This document shows, piece by piece, positions 54,992 to 63,457 of a DNA stretch of 64,000 nucleotides; positions within the stretch are counted from its first letter, which is position 1, and each line of letters starts with the position of its first letter. A program made the position numbers and the translations under genes. A model generated the notes under the pieces. It ran no database searches and was not told where the DNA came from. It saw only the letters and a program-made list of their open reading frames with translations. Origin of the DNA: Methylobacter sp. KS41 (GTDB lineage: Bacteria; Pseudomonadota; Gammaproteobacteria; Methylococcales; Methylomonadaceae); assembly GCA_002862125.1 (NCBI GenBank), contig PHSP01000001.1, forward strand, positions 124,001 to 188,000, given 5' to 3'.

Positions 54992-55453
54992 ATGGACCGT
55001 TACCTAGAATTTATTTTAAATCACTATATACTATCTCTCGCGCTGGCAGTCGTTACTTATTTATTGATTCAGGAATTTTTCGATACGGCCTTTAAAAAGT
55101 TTGGTTATGTTTCGCCTTTGCTCGCTGTCGCCAAAATGAACGACAGCGATACTCTGGTCATCGATGTCAGGGAACCGCCTGAATTCATTACCAGTCATAT
55201 TGAACAGTCCATCAATATGCCTTTAGGCAAATTACCGGAAGAACTCTCTAAAATTGCCGAACATAAAAACAAGCCGGTTCTCATTTCCTGTCAAACGGGC
55301 ACTCGCTCAGCCTCGGCCGGCAAGATATTGACAAAGGCAGGGTTCGAACAGGTTTTTGTTATTACCGGGGGCATGCAGGCCTGGGAAAACGACTATAAAT
55401 TACCCGTAAAAATAACCGGCAAAAACAAAACCAAAGCTACCCCAAGCGCATGA
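54992..55453 (+). CDS. yibN: Membrane-anchored rhodanese-domain protein, YibN-like
   Basis: A 153-residue protein with one N-terminal helix (YILSLALAVVTYLLIQEFF) and a single rhodanese domain: VIDVREPPEFITSHI and active-site loop SCQTGTRSASAGK, with Cys as the persulfide carrier. In E. coli yibN-grxC-secB-gpsA is the order; grxC is missing here. It sits 33 bases after the ArsR gene, so both are likely co-regulated by sulfane sulfur. Confidence 0.9.
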   Translation: MDRYLEFILNHYILSLALAVVTYLLIQEFFDTAFKKFGYVSPLLAVAKMNDSDTLVIDVREPPEFITSHIEQSINMPLGKLPEELSKIAEHKNKPVLISCQTGTRSASAGKILTKAGFEQVFVITGGMQAWENDYKLPVKITGKNKTKATPSA

Positions 55454-55525
55454 CTTTTTAACCGTTAAAGCGGCCAAAAAATCCGCGCACTCTAAATTTT
55501 TTAAACTTCAATAGAAAAATTCATC

Positions 55526-55996
55526 ATGGCTGAAGAACAACAAACTGTAGACAAACAATTCTCTATCCAAAAAATTTATACAAAAGACATGTCTTTTGAA
55601 ACACCCAACTCACCTAAAATCTTCACCGAAAAATGGGAGCCTTCAGTTGACTTCAACCTGGGCTCTCACGTTGAACATTTAGAAAATACATTATACGAAG
55701 TATCGCTGACTGTCACAATTACAGTTAAATGCAACGATCAAACCGCCTATCTGGTTGAAGTCAATCAAGCCGGAATTTTTGCTTTAAGCGGTTTTACGGA
55801 TCAGGAAATGGGACCCATGGTCGGCAGCTTCTGCCCGAACATTCTTTTTCCTTACGCACGGGAAGTAGTTTCCGATCTGATTACAAAGGGCGGCTTTCCG
55901 CAGCTGCTTTTAGCACCGGTCAATTTTGACGCCTTGTATTCTCAGCATTTGCAACAAGCGCAGCAACAAGTCCCAGGTTCCGGCACCATCAACTAA
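55526..55996 (+). CDS. secB: Protein-export chaperone SecB
   Basis: A 156-residue SecB that keeps preproteins unfolded and hands them to SecA. Typical text: FSIQKIYTKDMSFETPNSP, HVEHLENTLYEVSLTVTITVK, CPNILFPYAREVVSDLITKGGFPQLLLAPVNFDALY. Eight bases before gpsA. Confidence 0.96.
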   Translation: MAEEQQTVDKQFSIQKIYTKDMSFETPNSPKIFTEKWEPSVDFNLGSHVEHLENTLYEVSLTVTITVKCNDQTAYLVEVNQAGIFALSGFTDQEMGPMVGSFCPNILFPYAREVVSDLITKGGFPQLLLAPVNFDALYSQHLQQAQQQVPGSGTIN

Positions 55997-56004
55997 CTGG
56001 TTTC

Positions 56005-57003
56005 ATGGACAACAAAATAGCAATCCTGGGAGCCGGTTCCTGGGGAACGGCGCTTGCCCTGCTGGCAGCCGGAAACGGCTGTCAGACGCTATTATGGGGG
56101 CATAACCCGGAACATATAGCGAATCTTGCACAGGACCGTCAAAATAAACGCTATTTACCTGATCATCCTTTTCCCGCACAGCTTGCCGTTACCGCCGACC
56201 TGTCTGAAGTTGCCGCATTCGGCGATCTGATACTGGTTTGCGTCCCCAGCCACGCTTTTAAAAATACCCTGATTAATCTTAAACCGTACTTGTCGAGCGA
56301 GATAAAAATAGCCTGGGCAAGCAAAGGTTTTAATCCTGATGACGGCACATTGCTCCATGAAGCAGTCTCCGGCATTTTTTCCATGCAAACCCCGGCTGCC
56401 ATCCTTTCAGGACCCACGTTTGCTCACGAAGTCGCCGCCAACCTGCCGACCGCCGTCACCATAGCCTCAACTCACCCGGAGTTTGCCAAACAACTTAGCG
56501 GCATCCTGCATGGCGGTCTTTTCCGGACCTATACAAGTTCGGATGTGATTGGCGTAGAAGTCGGCGGCGCGGTAAAAAACGTTCTGGCTATTGCATCAGG
56601 CATCGCCGACGGCTTGGGCTTTGGCGCCAACACCAGAGCGGCATTGATTACGCGAGGCCTTAACGAAATTATACGCTTGGGCGTCAAGCTGGGTGGCAAA
56701 CAGGAAACCTTTATGGGATTAGCGGGCCTGGGAGACCTGATTCTAACCTGCACCGACAACCAATCCAGAAACCGGCGCTTTGGTTTGGCATTGGGGGCAG
56801 GCGAAGGCAGGAACGCGGCCATACACGAAATAGGGCAGGAAATTGAAGGCATATCCGCCGCAAAGGAAACCTTTTTGCTGGCAAAAAAATACGCTATCGA
56901 AATGCCCATTGCCGAACAAACTTATAAAGTGCTGTATGAAGATCTGGCTCCACGGACTGCCGTACAAAATCTGCTGGCGCGTGAACAGAAAGCCGAATCT
57001 TAG
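56005..57003 (+). CDS. gpsA: Glycerol-3-phosphate dehydrogenase [NAD(P)+]
   Basis: A 332-residue enzyme making sn-glycerol-3-phosphate from DHAP for phospholipid synthesis. NAD-binding GAGSWGTALA at residues 9-18, WASKGFNPD, ILSGPTFAHEVA, the catalytic Lys in VGGAVKNVLAIASGIADGLGFG and MGLAGLGDLILTCTDNQSRNRRFG. Follows secB as in most Gammaproteobacteria. Confidence 0.96.
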   Translation: MDNKIAILGAGSWGTALALLAAGNGCQTLLWGHNPEHIANLAQDRQNKRYLPDHPFPAQLAVTADLSEVAAFGDLILVCVPSHAFKNTLINLKPYLSSEIKIAWASKGFNPDDGTLLHEAVSGIFSMQTPAAILSGPTFAHEVAANLPTAVTIASTHPEFAKQLSGILHGGLFRTYTSSDVIGVEVGGAVKNVLAIASGIADGLGFGANTRAALITRGLNEIIRLGVKLGGKQETFMGLAGLGDLILTCTDNQSRNRRFGLALGAGEGRNAAIHEIGQEIEGISAAKETFLLAKKYAIEMPIAEQTYKVLYEDLAPRTAVQNLLAREQKAES

Positions 57004-57087
57004 TTCCTGTGTCAAGTTGGACGGATTTCTGCCTGGGAACAGGCATGACTTAAGCTTCCAATCCCCCCTCCGGGATATTGAAAGGTC

Positions 57088-57285
57088 TCACTTGATTCCG
57101 TCCTGCATTTCAGAAAACCCCCCGGGCGTTTCCATGGACCGGATCGATTGTTTCGATTCCCTTTCCGCCTGCTCTTTTTGCCGGTTTGACAAATAAGTCC
57201 CGCCAAGAATCACCGCCATGATTAAAAGATAAATAACCGAAGCTGTGCGCCTGACTTTTTTGCTATTCTCGTAATTGCTCATCAT
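57088..57285 (-). CDS. Small single-pass membrane protein, unrecognised
   Basis: A 65-residue protein with one central hydrophobic helix (ASVIYLLIMAVILGGTYL) flanked by a basic N-terminus and a charged, Gln/Glu-rich C-terminus. GGGATTTT precedes the ATG. Convergent to gpsA. No family recognised; could be real given its clean topology. Confidence 0.5.
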   Translation of the reverse strand: MMSNYENSKKVRRTASVIYLLIMAVILGGTYLSNRQKEQAERESKQSIRSMETPGGFSEMQDGIK

Positions 57286-57455
57286 AAAATCCCGTTCTTT
57301 TGCGCGTAGAGTAATACAGACGCAATAATCAGGTCTATTAATTTTAAATCTACCTCAGAAACAGGTCCCTATAAGAACTATGTCAAATCCACACAAATCT
57401 TCATACCCTGTTGGATTGCCGGCAGACGATTTATATTTTAATTGTCCGCCGACCC

Positions 57456-58313
57456 CTAGGGGCTGTTGCCGTTTAGTTATTTGCCCTTGAATTTCATAAA
57501 CTCCGCCTCATAGATTGTTTATGTTTAATCAAAAACCAGCAAACTATGCCGCGACAAATTTTTACGGATGAACTTTGGGGGAAACTGAAGAAGATTATGT
57601 TGAAAATGGGGATTTATGACAAACCCTTTCTTCGACAAACAATTGAAGGGATTTTTTATCGCTTGCGCGTAGGTTGTCCCTGGCGCGATCTACCCAGTGT
57701 CTTTGGTAATTGGAATGCTGTTTACAAGCGCTTCAATGCATGGTCTCGTCAAGAAAAACTGATGGGTATTTTTAAGGCGCTGGCAGTTGAGCCTGACTTG
57801 GAATGGGAATTTATTGATGGCAGTATTGTGAAAGCTCATCAGCATAGTAGCGGTGCGGCCTATGGGCAAGAATCGGCGATTGGGAAATCTGTTGCGGGTA
57901 ACACAACCAAAATTCATATGGCTGTTGATTCCTGCGGCCTTCCCATTCACTTCTCAGTGACAGGTGGCGAAGTTCATGATTGTAAGGAAGCGCCAACATT
58001 AGTCGCGGAACTCCCTAAGGGTAGCTTTATAATTGCTGACAAAGGCTATGACAGTGAACAATTACGTGTTCAGATTAAAGACCAAGGGGCTGTTCCTGTT
58101 ATTCCAAGAAAAAAGAATTCAACCTTAGGAAATGATGATATGGATTGGTGTCTCTACAAATATCGCCATTTAGTTGAAAATGTGTTTGCAAGACTGAAAC
58201 ATTTCAGGGCCATTGCTACTCGATATGACAAACTCAAACGAAATTTTGAAGGGTCTATAGCCTTGGCTTGTGCTTTTTTATGGTTACCTATGTGAAACGG
58301 CAACAGCCCCTAG
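57456..58313. mobile_element. Complete IS5-family insertion sequence
   Basis: Perfect inverted repeats ctaggggctgttgccgttt (57456-57474) and its complement (58295-58313) enclose one transposase gene. The outermost CTA/TAG may be partly a TA target duplication; the IS proper is then about 57459-58310, near 850 bases. With both ends and the transposase intact it looks recent and possibly active. Confidence 0.9.
57546..58295 (+). CDS. IS5-family DDE transposase
   Basis: A 249-residue single-frame transposase. Domain order: N-terminal DUF4096-like part (LRVGCPWRDLPSVFGNWNAVYKRFNAW), then DDE: Asp in EWEFIDGSIVKAHQHS, Asp in FIIADKGYDSEQLR, Glu in HLVENVFARLKHFRAIATRY. Its TGA lies at the edge of the right inverted repeat. 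Confidence 0.94.
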   Translation: MPRQIFTDELWGKLKKIMLKMGIYDKPFLRQTIEGIFYRLRVGCPWRDLPSVFGNWNAVYKRFNAWSRQEKLMGIFKALAVEPDLEWEFIDGSIVKAHQHSSGAAYGQESAIGKSVAGNTTKIHMAVDSCGLPIHFSVTGGEVHDCKEAPTLVAELPKGSFIIADKGYDSEQLRVQIKDQGAVPVIPRKKNSTLGNDDMDWCLYKYRHLVENVFARLKHFRAIATRYDKLKRNFEGSIALACAFLWLPM

Positions 58314-58460
58314 ATTTACTGGTTAAAATTTAAGCCGAGTATTTCAAGAAATAAAATCCACAGACGGGTAAATCCTGCTTTTTTGTGTCTGAAATTCGGC
58401 AATGGTTGCGGGTGTTTTTTTGAGATGGGACAAAAATGGGATAAATTTATTTCAGGCATA

Positions 58461-58488
58461 AAAAAAGACTTAGGAAAAAACCTAAGTC
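58461..58488 (-). terminator. Rho-independent terminator, minus strand
   Basis: gacttagg (58467-58474) and cctaagtc (58481-58488) form an 8-bp stem with a 6-base loop; on the minus strand it is followed by a T-run (58461-58466). It would end transcription of the DUF927 gene set. Confidence 0.8.
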
Positions 58489-58500
58489 CTTGATTATCTT

Positions 58501-58522
58501 TGGTACGATTGCCGGTATTGAA
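58501..58522 (-). other. Degenerate tRNA-Leu 3'-end copy, possible att site
   Basis: Read on the minus strand, ttcaataccggcaatcgtacca aligns with the end of the tRNA-Leu fragment at 63458-63480, with four mismatches and one gap in 23 positions. Both copies are followed on the same strand by a terminator. If real, this is the far attachment site of the 5-kb element. Confidence 0.4.
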
Positions 58523-58794
58523 TTCATATGTAAGTAACTGATAAATAGAATATAAAAATTCTAATATTTTAAAAGGTAACGATAAAGGTAACATTTTTGA
58601 TTTTTGCCCTTTATTTTGACAAAACCACCGCAACAATTGCCGAATTTCGAACATAAAAAAGCCGGTGTTACCCGGCTTGAATTGTTACATTATCACACCA
58701 GCCAATGACCGCCATTTATCCGGCACTTTGCGGCACTTTGCCGAAAAACTCTTAACTGAGCCATTCACAGGCTCCTACATGGGGTTATTTTCAC

Positions 58795-58818
58795 AAATAC
58801 GCCATTTATGGCGTATTT
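58795..58818. repeat. 11-bp inverted repeat with 2-base spacer
   Basis: aaatacgccat-tt-atggcgtattt is a perfect dyad lying between two copies of tacatggggt (about 58776 and 58848). It could be a binding site for a replication or excision protein of the element; function unknown. Confidence 0.55.
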
Positions 58819-58894
58819 AGTGCTGAATTTAGACATACAAAGCCGCTTACATGGGGTATCCCACAAAATGCCATTATTTCCCTATTTTATCACC

Positions 58895-59326
58895 TCAATG
58901 TTTAGTGTTGTTGCCAAGAATCCCAGCCATGCAGTAAGGGCTTGGGTAAACATCTATAAGGCGCTCACCGTATTTATTTTTAAGATTCTCCGTTGCTTCT
59001 TCCAGCTCAGTATTAGGCATAATTGCCACCAGTTCAGACTTAGGCTTATCAGTGACTCGATAGCAATAAACACGGATAGCTTTTGTGGCTGCCTGTTCTG
59101 CATCATTCCGGGTAAGCCCGCCGTCATATTCCATAATCGCCGCGCGTTCCTCGATCTGCTCTCGGATATTTTCAATTAATTCTCTGTGTGTTGTATTTTT
59201 GCTGTTACCGCTGTTACCGCTGTTACCGCCTTGTGTGGCGTGGTCTGTAGCGGTAACAGGAGCTGTTACCTTGCTGTTACCGCTGTTACCTTTTGCATAA
59301 TTTCTGAATAATTCCATTAGGCTCAT
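58895..59326 (-). CDS. Hypothetical protein of the integrated element
   Basis: Unrecognised 143-residue protein. Residues 13-45 are low complexity with GNSGNS repeats encoded by the element's 9-base DNA repeat. The rest is a helical, charged domain (ELIENIREQIEERAAIMEYD; LVAIMPNTELEEATENLKNK). Its ATG overlaps the DUF927 stop as ATGA, so the two are coupled. Possibly a replication accessory protein. Confidence 0.6.
   Translation of the reverse strand: MSLMELFRNYAKGNSGNSKVTAPVTATDHATQGGNSGNSGNSKNTTHRELIENIREQIEERAAIMEYDGGLTRNDAEQAATKAIRVYCYRVTDKPKSELVAIMPNTELEEATENLKNKYGERLIDVYPSPYCMAGILGNNTKH
59201..59290. repeat. Iteron-like cluster A of gctgttacc repeats
   Basis: Six exact copies of gctgttacc (59201, 59210, 59219, 59262, 59273, 59282), the first three in direct tandem, plus one inverted ggtaacag (59252), all in 90 bases inside the small downstream gene. 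The orientation is opposite to that of cluster B at the other end of the DUF927 gene. Confidence 0.85.
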
Positions 59327-61209
59327 TGGCTACACCCCGGCAAAGTAACAGAATAAAAGCGGGTATTTGTTCCATTTATTTTGCGTTGCGTCGATGACTC
59401 TCCTTTACTCCCACGGGCAAGCCAGCCCGCCCTGGTCAGGGTTTCAATGACTCGCTTAATGTCATAGCCTACGCCCGCCGCCTCTTTCAATCCGGGTAGA
59501 TTAAATAGATAGGTGCGCTCATTGCTACATTCGACATAATAGCCAGCTCTGCCCGTTACCGTATGGACTGCGCTGTTGTCATCTGTTGATGTAAAGCGGC
59601 TATCTCCAAAGCGGTCAATAAAGCTCCGGATTGAATCAAGTATTGCTCTATCCTCTGTCGTTCCGGCGCCTCTATGGTTGCGCCACTGCTCAAAACACTT
59701 TAATGCCGCCAATAGTGCCGCCCTTTTTTCCCATCCAGTCACGCCGTACTCTGTAGCCAATTCGCCAGCCAGGGCAACCAGGGCAAACGCCCGCGCCGCT
59801 CTTTTCTCTTGTGGCTGTAAGTCATCCGACATAAAGGCCGATAATGCCGCGTCATGCAATCCGCCAAAATCTCGACCATCATTAACCAGTTCATTAAGGT
59901 AAGCCGTGCCAGCTGTTCCATAATATTTTGAAGTATTATTTTGCAAGGTGTCAGAGAATAGCCGCCCGTCATTCATGCCGTGTAATTCATCAAATGCGCC
60001 ATATTTTCCGAATACGGGTATCTCTAAAAGGCGTATTTCTTGACCAGCTTTAACGGTTAAGCCTTTTTCTTGAAAGTGACTTGCAAGGGTTTTTTCACCG
60101 TTCGATAACAAAGCTATTCGCCACTTTTGCACCTGCCGCGCTGAACCTTTTACATTGGCTCGTTGTTTGCCTGTGCCATTGCCTAACGCATAAATGGTCT
60201 GGTTAACCTCCCGCGCGTCACTGTCGCCTAATTCATCCAAAGCAAGCAAGCCGTCGTTATATAAAACCGCTGCCGCCTCTAGTCCGTTACTTGTCGCTTT
60301 CCAGGTTCTTCTAAAGCCTTCGCCGCCCCATGTGGATGCTGCTATTTTATGCCCCGTGCTTTTCCCTGTGCTGGAGTCTCCGAATACATGAAAGCCCACA
60401 TAATCGATATGGCATTTTTTGAGCAACGCGCCAGCAAAGCTAATGCTGGTTTGAAAGAGCAACAAAGGGTTGCCCATACAATAACGGCTTACATGGGATT
60501 GCCATTCGTTAAGCGTTCCACGTTGGTCATAATCGGCCGTTACTGCGTGATCTGTCTGAAAAAATATGTTGTCTCGATTGCCTATAACCTTCTCCGGCAA
60601 TACAAAAACATCACCATGCCAGCCTACTTTTAAGGCACATTCAAGCTGTTTTTTAGGTCTGGTTGCTTGCAGGTAAGCGGGCAACATTTCGCGCTTATGG
60701 TGATTAATCATTAAGCCTTGCTTTAATAATTCAGCCCGTAGACTCTCGCAACTTCCCGCTAACATTTCACGAGGCATTAACCATTTTTTCCAGGTGTAAC
60801 GCTGATTCTTAAAGCGTAACATCAGCCCAAAGTTATTTTGGGATTCGTCACAACTGCCAGCATCAATATGTAGCGGGTCACAAATATAGTCGTCCGTTTC
60901 CGTTACTTTGCCATTAGGGTTGGCTTTGCTGCCGTGGAAATAAACGCCAGCCTTGCCGTATTTGCTCTTATCGTCATAGACTGCATAACATGGCCGGGTT
61001 ATTTCTGGCTGCTTGTCTGCTCTTAAGCGTGGGTTAGTAAATGGAACGCCGTTAATTGTTCCAGTTAATTTATTGTCGGTAACAGCGGTAACAGCTTCTA
61101 AAATATCGCTGTTACCGTTACAGGCCGTGTCATTGCTGGTGGTAACAGCGGTAACAGTGGTAACAGATGAATTAATAGAGTCAGCATTAGTATCTAATAC
61201 AGCGTTCAT
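59323..61209 (-). CDS. DUF927-domain ATPase (phage/plasmid primase-helicase-like)
   Basis: About 628-residue protein with a DUF927 domain, a P-loop ATPase type found in satellites and plasmids in the role of replicative helicase/primase. Walker A is GDSSTGKST (286-294 counted from the upstream GTG) and Walker B is GLLALDELGD (about 329-338). The family block TWKATSNGLEAAAVLYNDG precedes the latter. ATG 61209 (MNAVLDTN) with GGGGGTG 7 bases upstream is preferred over GTG 61236. Residues 20-55 are Thr/Val-rich (VTAVT) because they are encoded by the 9-base repeats. It probably replicates the element. Confidence 0.87.
   Translation of the reverse strand: MNAVLDTNADSINSSVTTVTAVTTSNDTACNGNSDILEAVTAVTDNKLTGTINGVPFTNPRLRADKQPEITRPCYAVYDDKSKYGKAGVYFHGSKANPNGKVTETDDYICDPLHIDAGSCDESQNNFGLMLRFKNQRYTWKKWLMPREMLAGSCESLRAELLKQGLMINHHKREMLPAYLQATRPKKQLECALKVGWHGDVFVLPEKVIGNRDNIFFQTDHAVTADYDQRGTLNEWQSHVSRYCMGNPLLLFQTSISFAGALLKKCHIDYVGFHVFGDSSTGKSTGHKIAASTWGGEGFRRTWKATSNGLEAAAVLYNDGLLALDELGDSDAREVNQTIYALGNGTGKQRANVKGSARQVQKWRIALLSNGEKTLASHFQEKGLTVKAGQEIRLLEIPVFGKYGAFDELHGMNDGRLFSDTLQNNTSKYYGTAGTAYLNELVNDGRDFGGLHDAALSAFMSDDLQPQEKRAARAFALVALAGELATEYGVTGWEKRAALLAALKCFEQWRNHRGAGTTEDRAILDSIRSFIDRFGDSRFTSTDDNSAVHTVTGRAGYYVECSNERTYLFNLPGLKEAAGVGYDIKRVIETLTRAGWLARGSKGESSTQRKINGTNTRFYSVTLPGCSQ
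61078..61167. repeat. Iteron-like cluster B of ggtaacagc repeats
   Basis: Copies of ggtaacagc at 61078, 61087 and 61141, with last-base variants at 61150 and 61159, and one inverted gctgttacc at 61108, within the first codons of the DUF927 gene. Same 9-mer as cluster A but mostly reversed. Confidence 0.85.
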
Positions 61210-61353
61210 ACAGACACCCCCGCCAAAGATAACCACTGAGATAATTTAATCAGCTTGGCTTTAATGATGGTGATTAATTGGGTAAAATAGCTTTGCTGTA
61301 ATTCGTTTGCTCTGCCGGGGTTCGCTGCCCCGGTGCTTAATCTGTCCATAAAT

Positions 61354-61554
61354 TTAAGCCTCCTTCCGTGACGCCGCTATTCTGGCATCAATCCAAGCGT
61401 CAACCTCAGATTCAAGAAAGCCCATAGACCGGGCAGATAGTTTTATTTGTTTAGGGAATTTGCCAGCACTAATAAGAGCGTAGATAGAGCTCCGGCTTAA
61501 ACCTGTTTTTTGAATGGCTTGATGTAAACGGATGATGGTATTTGATTGTTGCAT
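61354..61554 (-). CDS. AlpA-family excisionase/transcriptional regulator
   Basis: A 66-residue MerR-like winged-helix protein of the AlpA/phage regulator family: IIRLHQAIQKTGLSRSSIYALISAGKFPKQIKL then GFLESEVDAWIDARI. AlpA proteins switch on integrase/excision of P4-like elements. It lies between the integrase and DUF927 genes on the same strand. Confidence 0.9.
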   Translation of the reverse strand: MQQSNTIIRLHQAIQKTGLSRSSIYALISAGKFPKQIKLSARSMGFLESEVDAWIDARIAASRKEA

Positions 61555-62034
61555 GATAGAAGCCTTTTTATTTTAGGCTTGACTGTGCATTTTTTGAGTA
61601 ACAGCCAAGCGCATATAAAGCAACGACATAAACCGTTGCACGCTTCGCCGTCATAGCCCCTGCTCTGATCTCATGCCCTCATCTGGTGAGTAGGCCATTG
61701 CTAGCACAATGAATCTGATTTTTAGCGCGCTATAACTATTTGGTTAGGGGAAGATTTACGCTGTTGGGTAGTGGGCTAAGTGACATTAGCATTACGCGCC
61801 AGTTCCATGGCGGTGCGCTTCTCAGTTCCAACAATTAACTATCTAACCGGCTTTTAATAATTCAATCTTTGAAAGCTTGTAACACAGTTGCATACGATAT
61901 GCTTTACCATTCCTTGACGCCACAACTATCTAACCGACTTTCACTGTATACAGTATATCGCTGTTTAACTAAGTACAGCAATGTTTTTATCTATATGTGG
62001 TAATAAATTTAATCAATTTCACCATATATAGTGT
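61555..62034. other. Regulatory region between AlpA and integrase genes, with direct repeats
   Basis: About 480 bases without a gene. It contains aactatctaaccg(g/a)cttt repeats at 61837-61855 and 61924-61942, 87 bases apart (17 of 19 matches), and a related ctatttggttagg at about 61736. These could be arm-type integrase sites or AlpA-binding sites. Near 61999 an imperfect inverted repeat (ctatatgtgg / ccatatatag) flanks the integrase stop. Confidence 0.5.
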
Positions 62035-63282
62035 TTAACCCTGTTTCTTAAACGCTATCACCTGCGCGCCATTCTTTAGCCCGTCCAGGTAATCCGCCCA
62101 GGCTTGCATCATACGCCGTCGTTCATCCAGGTATTGCGCCCTGTTGTATGCCGCTCTAACCGCGTCGCTTGGCATGTGGCAAAGTTGCCGTTCAATTGCG
62201 TCCGGACTCCAACCTTGTTCATTTAATAGCGTTGATGCTGTGGTTCTAAAGCCGTGAGCGGTCATTACATCGCTATCATATCCAAGCGTTTTAAGTGCGG
62301 TTCTTATGGTGCCGTCCGACATAGGCCGACCATCGCCACGACTGGACGGGAAAACATACCGGCCTGATCCTGTAACCGGCTTAATTTCTTCCAGTATGGC
62401 TAGGGCTTGGGTTGATAATGGAACGATATGCAAGACTTCTGTCTTGGTGACAAAATAACGCCATTCTTTAGCATCCAGGTCAATATCCTTCCATTCCATT
62501 TGCCGTATTTCTCCAGGGCGTTGAAAGAGTAGCGGGGATAATCTAAAGGCGCACTGTACAACAAATGTTCCCTGATAACAGCTTATGTCCCTGAGTAGCT
62601 GCCCTACGTCTTTAGGTTCGGTCAATGCTGCTCTGTGCTTTGGCTTTTGCGCGGGTACCTGTGCGGCTACTGACTGCGCCGGGTCATAATCAGTAAAGCC
62701 GTGGGCGATTGCATAGGCAAAGGCCGCGCCGATCTCGCTATGTACCCTGTGTGCTGTCTCCAGGCGGTTAAAAAGCGGCCTAACCAGATTGAATATATCA
62801 GGTGACTTAATTTCCCTAATATTCATGCTGCCAATAACAGGAAACACATGCCGCTCAAAACGTCTTATTTTCTTTTCGTGGGTAATATCTCTAACCGTGT
62901 GAATGGTTGAATCAAGCCATTGTCTAGCCACATCCTCAAAACTATTGAGTATGGGTAAGCCAGCATCAACACGGTTTTTGTTTTCAGCGGCCAATGCCGC
63001 AGCGGCTTTGGTTTCTTTGCGGGTATCGATGGGGTCTGTGCCGCTAGCGATTTGTTCACGGGCTTCTTCAGCTTTTCGCCTCGCCATATCCAGCGTAGTT
63101 TCTGGATAAACCCCAAAGCCAAGCCGGTTTTGTTTGCCTTTAAACCGATAATCAAACCGCCATCGTTTTACACCGCTTGACTTTACCAGCAAAATTAAGC
63201 CGCTCCCGTCATTGATGGTGTAATCCTTTTCTTTGGGCTTAGCCGCTCTATACACCGCGTCTTTATTGAGATTCTTAGCCAT
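62035..63282 (-). CDS. P4-type tyrosine integrase (DUF4102)
   Basis: A 415-residue site-specific recombinase. N-terminal DUF4102 arm-binding domain (YTINDGSGLILLVKSSGVKRW; RLGFGVYPETTLDMARRKAEE), then catalytic domain with Arg in QRPGEIRQMEW, HGFRTTAST (His-x-x-Arg) and Tyr near the end (AYNRAQYLDERRRMM). Such integrases use tRNA 3' ends; the tRNA-Leu fragment is about 180 bases away on its 5' side, as expected for an attachment site. Confidence 0.93.
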   Translation of the reverse strand: MAKNLNKDAVYRAAKPKEKDYTINDGSGLILLVKSSGVKRWRFDYRFKGKQNRLGFGVYPETTLDMARRKAEEAREQIASGTDPIDTRKETKAAAALAAENKNRVDAGLPILNSFEDVARQWLDSTIHTVRDITHEKKIRRFERHVFPVIGSMNIREIKSPDIFNLVRPLFNRLETAHRVHSEIGAAFAYAIAHGFTDYDPAQSVAAQVPAQKPKHRAALTEPKDVGQLLRDISCYQGTFVVQCAFRLSPLLFQRPGEIRQMEWKDIDLDAKEWRYFVTKTEVLHIVPLSTQALAILEEIKPVTGSGRYVFPSSRGDGRPMSDGTIRTALKTLGYDSDVMTAHGFRTTASTLLNEQGWSPDAIERQLCHMPSDAVRAAYNRAQYLDERRRMMQAWADYLDGLKNGAQVIAFKKQG

Positions 63283-63390
63283 TTTATGACTCCGTTTGTG
63301 ACACTAGAGCTGACAATATACATAGTGTCATCATTACTGTCACTGTTTTGCATGTATTTAGCTGAATATCGTTGTATATCGCTGGACAAT

Positions 63391-63422
63391 AAAAAACCCG
63401 CTAAGCCTTATGACTTGCGGGT
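63391..63422 (-). terminator. Terminator following the tRNA-Leu fragment
   Basis: On the minus strand acccgc ... gcgggt (63417-63422 with 63396-63401) forms a hairpin with a run of T (63391-63396). It lies 36 bases past the CCA of the tRNA-Leu fragment, the position of a native tRNA terminator. Confidence 0.7.
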
Positions 63423-63457
63423 TTATGTACTTCTTTGCACTTCTTAAAACACTCAAT

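Larger units (their letters stand above)
58314..58894. other. Left end of the integrated element: terminator, tRNA-like end, palindromes
   Basis: About 580 bases without a gene. It holds a minus-strand terminator (58461-58488), a degenerate copy of a tRNA 3' end (58501-58522), two ggtaac motifs (58574, 58589), the 10-base direct repeat cggcactttg, and an 11-base inverted repeat (58795-58818) flanked by two tacatggggt repeats. It could include the element's att site and part of its replication origin. Confidence 0.5.
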
